The notes below the pieces were generated by a model. It did not search any database, was not told the DNA's origin, and was given only the letters and a program-made list of their open reading frames with translations. This document shows positions 1 to 5,545 of a DNA stretch of 5,545 nucleotides, in pieces. The stretch spans positions 1-5,545 of the forward strand of contig CAYOKT010000134.1 in the NCBI GenBank assembly GCA_964404605.1. The letters are read 5' to 3'. Source of the stretch: CAYOKT01 sp964404605. GTDB taxonomy: Bacteria; Electryoneota; Electryoneia; Electryoneales; Electryoneaceae. A program made the translations under genes and the position numbers. The first letter of the stretch is position 1. The number at the start of each line of letters is the position of its first letter.

Positions 1-1308
1 CAGCACCTCGCGGATGACGCCCAGCCCCTCCTCCAGGTCCTCGCGGGTGATCGTCAAGGAGGGCCGGAAGCGCACCGAGGCGTTCCCGCTGCCGAGCATC
101 AGCACCCCCCGCTCGAACAGTCCCTCGCGCAGGGTGTCACGCGTCTTCCCGTCCGGGAGGGTGAAGGCGCATATCAGCCCGCGCCCGCGGGGGTTGCCGG
201 CGAGGCCCGGAAACTCCGCGGCCAGCGCCTGCAACTCCCCCAGCAGGAAGGCGCCGGTCTCGCGGGCGCGGGCCAGCAGCTTCTCCTCCTCGATGATCCG
301 GATGTAGTGCTTCGCCCGCACCATGTCGACCAGGTTCCCGCCCCAGGTGGAGTTGATCCGGCTGGAGGTGTGGAACACGTTCGTCTCGACCTCGTCGATC
401 CGCGGCCCGGCGAAGAAACCGCAGACCTGGGTCTTCTTGCCGAAGCTTACCAGGTCCGGGGTGGTCCCGAGCTGCTCGAACGCCCACCAGGTGCCGGTGC
501 CGCCGAGGCCGGTCTGCACCTCGTCGAAGATGAGCAGGGCCTCGTTCTCGTCCGCCAGGGTGCGCAGGGCGCGGAGGAACTCCGGGCGGAAGTGGTTGTC
601 GCCGCCCTCGCCCTGGATCGGCTCGATGAGGATCGCCGCGATGTCATCGCCCCGCTCGTGGAAGGCGGATTTAATCTGCTCCACCGCCCTCTTCTCCGCG
701 GCTTCGACCTCCTCGAGGTGCTCCTCCAGCGGGAAGGTCACCTTCGGGTTGTCGATCCGCGGCCAGTCGAACTTGGGGAAGTAACGGATCTTATCCTCGA
801 GGGTGTTGGTCAGGCTCAGGGTGTACCCGCTGCGGCCGTGGAAGGCCTCGCGGAAGTGGATCACCTGGTGGCCCAGTTCACGGGCGGCCCCGCGGGCGAA
901 GTTCTTCTGCACCTTCCAGTCGAAGGCGGCCTTGAGGGCGTTCTCCACCGCCAACGCCCCCCCGGCGACGAAAAAGACGTACCGGAACGGTTCGGGGACG
1001 GCTGTCCCCATGAACGTGTCGACGAATTCCGCCATCTCGGGGGTGTAGATGTCCGAGTTCGAGGGGTTGATCATCGCCGCGCGGCTGATTTCCTCGGCGG
1101 CGGCGCCGTGTGTCAGTTTCGGATGGTTGAACCCGATGGGGTTGGTGGCGAAGAAGGCGAACAGGTCCAGGTAGCTGCGCCCGGTGACCCCGTCCACGAG
1201 GCGGCAGTCATGGCTGGCGGCGGCATCCCACACCAGCGGCAGACCATCCACCAGCATGTGCTTCTCAAGCGTGGGAAGTACTTCACGAAACGGCATGGTT
1301 GCGCTCAT
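1..1308 (-). CDS. lat: L-lysine 6-transaminase (lysine epsilon-aminotransferase), C-terminal end cut by window
   Basis: PLP-dependent class III aminotransferase that moves the epsilon-amino group of L-lysine to 2-oxoglutarate, giving allysine (which cyclises to piperideine-6-carboxylate) and glutamate. This is the first step of lysine catabolism in the cytoplasm. The reading frame is open for 436 codons from the ATG at 1308 to the window edge. The family is about 440-450 residues long, so only a short tail is missing. Visible motifs: KPSNSD-like NPSNSDIYTP (81-90), GGALAVENALKAAFDWK (116-132), FHGRSGYTLSLTNT (156-169), EPIQGEGGD (229-237), FDEVQTG (261-267), FGKKTQVCG (289-297) and SRINSTWGGN further on. 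The Schiff-base lysine is most likely Lys291, the residue after Gly in GKK. Glu234 of GEGG aligns, from memory, with the substrate-gating Glu243 of Mycobacterium Rv3290c. The start is chosen because GAGG lies 6 bases upstream; a second in-frame ATG at 1296 has no such site. No lrp or allysine dehydrogenase gene is in view. Identification is firm, from motif recall without a database search. Confidence 0.93.
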   Translation of the reverse strand, partial: MSATMPFREVLPTLEKHMLVDGLPLVWDAAASHDCRLVDGVTGRSYLDLFAFFATNPIGFNHPKLTHGAAAEEISRAAMINPSNSDIYTPEMAEFVDTFMGTAVPEPFRYVFFVAGGALAVENALKAAFDWKVQKNFARGAARELGHQVIHFREAFHGRSGYTLSLTNTLEDKIRYFPKFDWPRIDNPKVTFPLEEHLEEVEAAEKRAVEQIKSAFHERGDDIAAILIEPIQGEGGDNHFRPEFLRALRTLADENEALLIFDEVQTGLGGTGTWWAFEQLGTTPDLVSFGKKTQVCGFFAGPRIDEVETNVFHTSSRINSTWGGNLVDMVRAKHYIRIIEEEKLLARARETGAFLLGELQALAAEFPGLAGNPRGRGLICAFTLPDGKTRDTLREGLFERGVLMLGSGNASVRFRPSLTITREDLEEGLGVIREVL

Positions 1309-1314
1309 GGTTGA

Positions 1315-1318
1315 CCTC
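1315..1318 (-). promoter_or_regulatory. Ribosome binding site of lat
   Basis: Reading leftward, GAGG ends 6 bases before the ATG at 1308, a normal Shine-Dalgarno spacing. It decides the start in favour of 1308 over the in-frame ATG at 1296. The site lies mostly in the 8-base loop of a small inverted repeat (TTGAC at 1311-1315, GTCAA at 1324-1328). Confidence 0.65.
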
Positions 1319-1408
1319 AGCATGTCAAAAAGTGGAAGCAGTTCAAGGGAAGGAAGAGTCGGGGGACCGCCGCAGGGGTGATCTGGCCCCGGCGGGCGGG
1401 AACGGGGA

Positions 1409-1465
1409 TCAGGTCTGCCCGATCTGCCAGCGGCGGCGGAGGTGCTTGCGGATCATCCGGGTCAT
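1409..1465 (-). CDS. Possible 18-residue basic leader peptide upstream of lat
   Basis: A short open frame inside the leader of lat encodes MTRMIRKHLRRRWQIGQT. It has six Arg, one Lys and one His in 18 residues, including three consecutive CGC Arg codons. It ends about 100 bases before the lat ATG. Only a weak GGGA sits 5 bases before its ATG. I know of no family it belongs to. An Arg-rich short frame can easily arise by chance in GC-rich DNA, so this is only a candidate leader peptide. Its interest comes from its position in the untranslated leader of a basic-amino-acid catabolic gene. Confidence 0.15.
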   Translation of the reverse strand: MTRMIRKHLRRRWQIGQT

Positions 1466-1512
1466 GGGAGTCCCGTGCCTGTGTGGTGAATCGATCCACT
1501 GGTGTTCGGCGG

Positions 1513-1541
1513 AAGATAGCAAAAACGCCGGAGAGCGGCAA
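1513..1541 (-). promoter_or_regulatory. Candidate sigma70-type promoter for lat
   Basis: Reading leftward, TTGCCG (1541-1536) is followed after 17 bases by TATCTT (1518-1513), and TGC directly precedes the second hexamer, giving an extended -10. Each hexamer matches the consensus at 4 of 6 positions with ideal spacing. Transcription would start near 1506 and leave a leader of about 200 bases before lat. It overlaps a weak hairpin plus T tract that could instead end the upstream unit. The sequence supports both readings. Confidence 0.35.
1521..1540 (-). terminator. Weak candidate intrinsic terminator after the CNNM/CorC-like gene
   Basis: Leftward, the transcript reads GCCG-CTCTC-CGGC (1539-1527), a 4-base-pair stem with a 5-base loop plus one possible U-G pair outside it, then G and TTTTT (1525-1521). 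It lies about 18 bases past the stop codon at 1558. The stem is short for an intrinsic terminator, so read-through into lat is plausible. Confidence 0.25.
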
Positions 1542-1557
1542 GTCGCCCGGATCCCCG

Positions 1558-2801
<1,244 letters not shown>

Positions 2802-2805
<4 letters not shown>

Positions 2806-3431
2806 GGCAGCCTCTCCACCGTCGCACCCCCGGCGGTGGCTTCCCGGAGCGCCTCGGCGAAGGGTTCCGCGCGCGAGGCGGGCAGGGCGAGTTCGAGGAC
2901 CAGGCGGTCCCCTTCATAGGCGGGCGGGCCGACACGTGCGCCGTGCTTCTCGGCGAGGGAGTACACCGCGCCGGTACGGCCGGCGGGCAGGCGCACCCGC
3001 AGGCGGCGTTCGGCGATCACGACCTTCACCGGCGCGCCGGTGAGCGCTCCGGCCGCCGCGGCGCCGTACGCCCTCGCCAGCCCGCCCACGCCGAGCTTGG
3101 TGCCGCCGAACCAGCGGACGACGGCGACCAGCACCCCCCACAGTCCGGCCCCGCGGATCGCCTGGAGGATCGGCGGCCCGGTGCTCCCGCGCGGCTCGCC
3201 GTCGTCGTCCCAGCGTTCCGCGCCCTCCGGCGGTGGGGCCAGGCGGCGCGCCCAGCCGACATGGGTCGCATCGTGGTACCGGCGGCGCAGCTCGGCCACC
3301 CGGAGGTCCGCCTCCCCGCCGTCGGCGACCGGGTAGGCGAAGGCGAGGAAAATACTCCCCTTCTCCTTCAGCTTCGCCTCGCCCTTCCCGGCGAGGGTGC
3401 GGTATCGGTCTTCGGTTTCCGCTTCGCTCAT
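2802..3431 (-). CDS. yigZ: YigZ/IMPACT-family protein (UPF0029 plus DUF1949)
   Basis: Soluble protein of the YigZ/IMPACT family. Its eukaryotic relative IMPACT regulates the eIF2alpha kinase GCN2; the bacterial role is not settled. It is 209 residues, the usual length. The N-terminal IMPACT domain (about 15-130) shows GEAKLKEKGSIFLAFAYPV (17-35), DATHVGWARR (54-63), DDDGEPRGSTGPPIL (75-89) and VVRWFGGTKLGVGGLARAYG (104-123). A C-terminal DUF1949 ferredoxin-like part covers about 140-205. Two deviations from the usual motifs are visible: the common HHC-type segment reads HVGW, and GTAGKPIL reads GSTGPPIL. No upstream in-frame start exists before a stop codon, and the N-terminus matches the family, so 3431 is used. 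Its ribosome site is poor: AAGG abuts the ATG, and GGAG lies 17 bases away. It sits 82 bases after the reductase and overlaps the next gene by 4 bases, suggesting one transcript. Confidence 0.9.
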
Positions 3432-3470
3432 CCTTCGGGGAACGTCATCTCCTGCGGTGAGTCACCTCGT

Positions 3471-3484
3471 GGCGGTGATCCGCC
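3471..3484 (-). other. Small hairpin in the reductase-yigZ spacer
   Basis: GGCGG (3471-3475) and CCGCC (3480-3484) form a perfect 5-base-pair stem with a 4-base loop. GGTGA at 3474-3478 could alternatively pair with TCACC at 3462-3466. No T tract follows on the leftward strand, so it is not an obvious terminator. It may slow transcription or protect an mRNA end. Confidence 0.2.
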
Positions 3485-3513
3485 TTGTCCCGGCCCCTCT
3501 CGTCGCCCTCTGC

Positions 3514-4503
3514 CTATTCCCCCTCGGGCCAATATCCACCCGCCTCGAGGATACGCCGTTTCCGCTCGGCGAGCAGTTCGTCGATCTGCGCCAGGTGCTC
3601 CTCGTCGAGGGTCCACCCGGCCCCGCCGGTGGTCTCCTCGATCTGGTCCGGGCGGCGGGCGCCGACGATGGCGCTGGTCACCTCTTCGCGCCGCAGCACC
3701 CAGGCCACCGCGAGCTGCGCCACGGTTTTCCCGTACTCCCCGGCGACGGGCCGCAGTTGATCGACGAACCACAGGTTGATCGAAAGGTTCGGCTCCTGGA
3801 ATTCGCCCGCGCGGCGCCGCCAGTCCTCCTCCGACAGGCGGGAGGGGTCGAAGCGGCCGGTGAGCAGCCCGGACTGCATCGGGCTGTAAGCGATGACCCC
3901 GATGTCGTTCTCGCGGCAGAAGGCGAACTCGGACCCCTCGTGGCGGCGGCGGAGCATGCTGTAGGGCGGTTGCAGCGAGGCGACCGGGTGAATCGCCTGC
4001 GCGCGGCGGAGATGGCCGGCGAGAAAGTTGGACACGCCGCCGTAGCGCACCAACCCCTCCTCGATCAGCCGCCCGATCTCCTCCCAGCCCTCCTCGATGC
4101 GCTCGTCGTCCTCGGGCCAGTGGATCTGGTAGAGGTCGATGACATCCGTGTTCAGCCGCCGGAGGCTCGCCTCGCACTCCCGGCGCACGCTCTCGCGCGC
4201 GAGGCTGCTGCTGATCTCCCCCTTCTCATCCCAGATGAGGGAGCACTTGGTGGCGAGGATCACCTCGTCGCGGCGCCCCTCGACCGCCCGGGCGACGACC
4301 TCCTCGCTGTGGCCGAGGCCGTAGATCGCCGCGGTGTCGATCCAGTTCACCCCCAGCTCGAGGGCGCGGCGGATGGCGGCGATGGACTCCGCATCATCCT
4401 GCGGCCCCCAGCCGAAGGCCCAGCCCCCGCCGCCGATCGCCCAGGCGCCGAAGCCCACCTCGCTCAACTCCAGGTCCGTGAATCCGAGGCGACGTCTCTC
4501 CAT
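3514..4503 (-). CDS. Aldo/keto reductase
   Basis: NAD(P)H-dependent oxidoreductase of the aldo/keto reductase superfamily, a cytoplasmic (beta/alpha)8 barrel that reduces aldehydes or ketones. Substrate is unknown. At 329 residues it is full length. The catalytic tetrad is intact: Asp56 and Tyr61 in WIDTAAIYGLGHSE (54-67), Lys86 in ILATKCS (82-88) and His128 in DLYQIHWP (123-130). Other family marks are the N-terminal LSEVGFGAWAIGGG (13-26), SLRRLNTDVID (113-123), VRYGGVSNF (152-160), AYSPMQSGLLTG (205-216) and the cofactor-phosphate region SAIVGARRPDQIEE (277-290). It most resembles the general AKR/YajO-Tas-like class often labelled 'predicted oxidoreductase related to aryl-alcohol dehydrogenases'. 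A strong GGGAGG lies 5-6 bases before the ATG. It is the first gene of a likely three-gene leftward unit and is divergent from the DUF302 gene. A stem-loop sits 37 bases upstream of its start. Confidence 0.95.
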   Translation of the reverse strand: MERRRLGFTDLELSEVGFGAWAIGGGGWAFGWGPQDDAESIAAIRRALELGVNWIDTAAIYGLGHSEEVVARAVEGRRDEVILATKCSLIWDEKGEISSSLARESVRRECEASLRRLNTDVIDLYQIHWPEDDERIEEGWEEIGRLIEEGLVRYGGVSNFLAGHLRRAQAIHPVASLQPPYSMLRRRHEGSEFAFCRENDIGVIAYSPMQSGLLTGRFDPSRLSEEDWRRRAGEFQEPNLSINLWFVDQLRPVAGEYGKTVAQLAVAWVLRREEVTSAIVGARRPDQIEETTGGAGWTLDEEHLAQIDELLAERKRRILEAGGYWPEGE

Positions 4504-4535
4504 CGGTTCCTCCCGGGGAATTGTCGTTTTCTATC

Positions 4536-4563
4536 TTCCAGGGAAGCTACAGGCTTCCCGGAA
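4536..4563. promoter_or_regulatory. Stem-loop upstream of the aldo/keto reductase
   Basis: GGGAAGC (4541-4547) and GCTTCCC (4553-4559) are perfect inverted repeats around the 5-base loop TACAG. Allowing one bulged A at 4540, the stem continues with TTCC (4536-4539) against GGAA (4560-4563), for 11 pairs in all. No T tract follows on either strand, so it is not a normal intrinsic terminator. It lies 33 bases upstream of the reductase start and could be an operator dyad or a leader structure. Confidence 0.4.
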
Positions 4564-4713
4564 TCGGTGCAACGAGCTGCAGCCCGCTGGAGAAACCCGG
4601 CAGGGGAGACTCGGCTGTGCGGGCGCGCCTTTTTTCTTTCTGCTGCGTCTGTGCAAGGGAAAGCCGATTGTCCAGGTCCGTCCGCCACGACGGGCGGGCC
4701 GCGGGAGGACCAG

Positions 4714-4739
4714 TCCCGGCTTCTCCCGAAGTGTCGGGA
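4714..4739. other. Imperfect hairpin in the divergent region
   Basis: TCCCG (4714-4718) pairs with CGGGA (4735-4739), and inside it CTTC (4720-4723) pairs with GAAG (4728-4731) around TCCC. A small internal loop (G against TGT) separates the two stems. No U tract follows. Function is unknown. Confidence 0.25.
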
Positions 4740-4813
4740 TAGAGCACGCCGAGGCAGACCGCTCCCCGGCTGCGCGGCTCCCGGGTGAAGCAACTTTTCA
4801 TCAGGACGTGCAC

Positions 4814-4819
4814 TATAAC
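4814..4819 (+). promoter_or_regulatory. Candidate -10 box for the DUF302 gene
   Basis: TATAAC matches the sigma70 -10 consensus at 5 of 6 positions, 45 bases before the ATG. It would start a transcript near 4826 with a leader of about 40 bases. No good -35 hexamer is present at 16-18 bases upstream, so an activator or another sigma factor may be used, or the match is by chance. Confidence 0.3.
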
Positions 4820-4864
4820 CAGGGAAAGCAAACTTCAACGGATGATACAACAGGAGAGAGAACC

Positions 4865-5269
4865 ATGGACAGCATCGGCGGATTCGCATTACGGACAAGA
4901 ACCTCCCTCGGCTTCGAGGAGGCGATCGAGAAGATCACCGGGCTGCTGCAGGAGCAGGGGTTCGGGATTCTCACCGAGATCGACGTGCAGGCGACCCTGA
5001 AGGCGAAACTGGGCATCGACACCAGCCCCTACCGGATTCTCGGCGCGTGCAATCCCCCCTTCGCGCACCGGTCGCTGGAGGCCGAGCCCCTCGTCGGGGT
5101 GCTGCTCCCCTGCAACGTGGTGGTCTGGGACGAGGGCGACAGCCGTGTCGTCGCCGCCCTCGAGCCGAACATCATGGCGAAGGTGATCGACAACGAGACG
5201 CTGGGCGAGGTGGCCCGTGAAGTCTCCGCGCGGATCAAGACCGCCCTCACCGCCTTCGAGCAGGGCTGA
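4865..5269 (+). CDS. DUF302 domain protein
   Basis: Small soluble protein of 134 residues made of a single DUF302 domain, a compact alpha/beta fold that dimerises in known structures. Its biochemical role is not established. Family hallmarks are easy to see: GFEEAIEKITGLLQEQGFGI (16-35), TEIDVQATLKAKLG (37-50), YRILGACNPPFAHRSLEAEP (56-75), VGVLLPCNVVVW (77-88) and EPNIMAKVIDNETLGEVARE (100-119). Cys62 (GACNPP) and Cys83 (LPCNVV) are the two cysteines typical of the family. There is no signal peptide. AGGAG lies 8 bases before the ATG, which fixes the start. It is a single-gene unit, divergent from the reductase, followed after one base by a strong GC hairpin. Nearby genes do not reveal its function. 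Confidence 0.93.
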   Translation: MDSIGGFALRTRTSLGFEEAIEKITGLLQEQGFGILTEIDVQATLKAKLGIDTSPYRILGACNPPFAHRSLEAEPLVGVLLPCNVVVWDEGDSRVVAALEPNIMAKVIDNETLGEVAREVSARIKTALTAFEQG

Positions 5270-5270
5270 G

Positions 5271-5295
5271 GCGCCGCCCGTCCGTCCGGCGGCGC
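5271..5295 (+). terminator. GC hairpin directly after the DUF302 stop codon
   Basis: GCGCCGCC (5271-5278) and GGCGGCGC (5288-5295) form a perfect, all-GC 8-pair stem with a 9-base loop, starting one base past the TGA. The downstream tract (AGTGGTGATTCTTGTT) is only moderately T-rich, so it may be an imperfect terminator or an mRNA 3'-end stabiliser. Confidence 0.5.
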
Positions 5296-5360
5296 AGTGG
5301 TGATTCTTGTTAGCCGGCGACACGCCGCCGGGCTGCATCGTTGACAGGTCCAACCGACGT

Positions 5361-5394
5361 GTTGTAGGGGCACGGCGCGCCGTGCCCTCGCAAC
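5361..5394. repeat. Palindromic intergenic element with 20-base perfect core
   Basis: GGGCACGGCGCGCCGTGCCC (5368-5387) is a perfect 20-base palindrome. The flanks GTTG (5361-5364) and CAAC (5391-5394) are also complementary, with two wobble pairs and one mismatch between, making a 34-base near-palindrome. The pattern resembles GTAGGGGCACGGC-type palindromes that recur between genes in several bacterial lineages. That link is from memory, and only one copy is in the window. Confidence 0.5.
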
Positions 5395-5419
5395 CTTCTG
5401 TTCACCAAGCGTAAAGAGA

Positions 5420-5532
5420 TGTCACCTTGACCCGTTCCGAGGTCGGGACGAGGGAAGGGTCTCGAAACGCTACGCTTCCGTTGGATAGGAACCGTTTCGT
5501 TTCGAGATCCTTCACTAACGTTCAGGATGACA
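5420..5532. repeat. Imperfect inverted-repeat element (MITE- or REP-like)
   Basis: Two nested pairs of inverted arms enclose no gene. The inner arms at 5454-5469 and 5498-5513 pair over 16 bases with one G-T wobble (core TCTCGAAACG / CGTTTCGAGA). The outer arms at 5420-5430 (TGTCACCTTGA) and 5522-5532 (TCAGGATGACA) pair with one mismatch and one wobble. A small TTCC/GGAA hairpin lies in the centre (5476-5491). AGAGA occurs just left (5415-5419) and two bases past the right end (5535-5539), which could be a short target duplication. The TGTCATCCTGA and GAAGGATCTCG pieces resemble a common interspersed bacterial repeat; this is recall, not a search. Confidence 0.5.
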
Positions 5533-5545
5533 ATAGAGACGTTCA

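Larger units (their letters stand above)
4504..4864. other. Divergent intergenic region between the reductase and the DUF302 gene
   Basis: This 361-base stretch separates two genes transcribed away from each other. Short frames within it show no recognisable protein motif, and I see no tRNA or familiar riboswitch. It holds an 11-pair stem-loop near the reductase (4536-4563), a GGCGCGCC followed by six T at 4622-4635, a second imperfect hairpin at 4714-4739, and a -10-like TATAAC before the DUF302 gene. No convincing promoter for the reductase could be picked by eye. Confidence 0.6.

Noticed and set aside
307..1314. A 335-codon rightward open frame opposite lat
   Set aside because: Shadow of the transaminase; no recognisable motifs and no good ribosome site, while the opposite strand has clear class III aminotransferase signatures.
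1309..1505. Lysine riboswitch in the lat leader
   Set aside because: Lysine riboswitch landmarks such as the AGAGG-type core and the long multi-helix layout are not seen on the leftward strand, and that riboswitch usually controls synthesis or transport.
4622..4635. Intrinsic terminator at GGCGCGCC plus six T
   Set aside because: The 8-base palindrome has no loop, and I could not pair it with a neighbouring arm to make a stable stem; no gene ends just upstream on the plus strand.
3397..4788. A 463-codon rightward open frame opposite the reductase
   Set aside because: Shadow frame; the opposite strand carries the complete aldo/keto reductase tetrad and a strong ribosome site.
4334..5269. A longer 311-codon version of the DUF302 gene starting at 4334
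   Set aside because: The upstream part runs antisense through the reductase start and the intergenic region with no domain; the ATG at 4865 has a well-placed AGGAG and matches the family N-terminus.
5341..5370. Promoter beginning with an exact TTGACA at 5341
   Set aside because: No -10-like hexamer occurs 16-18 bases downstream; that position enters the GC palindrome, and no gene follows within the window.

Overview
This is a GC-rich bacterial window with compact, mostly one-directional gene order. It fits a free-living high-GC bacterium, probably from an under-sampled lineage. The lysine aminotransferase at the left edge is clearly of the L-lysine 6-transaminase family, but the neighbourhood is not the actinobacterial one I know (lrpA-lat-pcd), so I do not assign a phylum. 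Two repeat-like palindromic elements at the right edge also suggest a genome with many small intergenic repeats.

Layout, left to right. (1) Positions 1-1308, minus: a nearly complete L-lysine 6-transaminase whose last few codons run off the left edge. (2) Positions 1309-1557: a 249-base spacer with a candidate promoter, a long leader holding a possible 18-residue basic peptide, and a good ribosome binding site for the transaminase. (3) Positions 1558-4503, minus: a likely three-gene transcription unit. Its order of transcription is an aldo/keto reductase (4503-3514), a YigZ/IMPACT-family protein (3431-2802) and a membrane CNNM-CBS-CorC/HlyC protein (2805-1558). The last two overlap by 4 bases (ATGA). 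(4) Positions 4504-4864: a divergent intergenic region of 361 bases with a strong stem-loop in front of the reductase and a candidate -10 box in front of the rightward gene. (5) Positions 4865-5269, plus: a DUF302 protein with a GC hairpin one base after its stop codon. (6) Positions 5270-5545: non-coding, with a 20-base perfect palindrome in a longer hairpin and a roughly 113-base imperfect inverted-repeat element that resembles a small non-autonomous mobile or REP-like repeat.

Function. The transaminase starts lysine catabolism (lysine plus 2-oxoglutarate to allysine plus glutamate). The reductase, the YigZ-like protein and the CorC-like protein are widespread housekeeping or accessory genes with no evident shared pathway, so their grouping is probably transcriptional rather than metabolic. 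I found no defence system, CRISPR array, tRNA, rRNA, phage or transposase gene. The most interesting material is the non-coding sequence: the right-end repeats, the stem-loop before the reductase and the transaminase leader.
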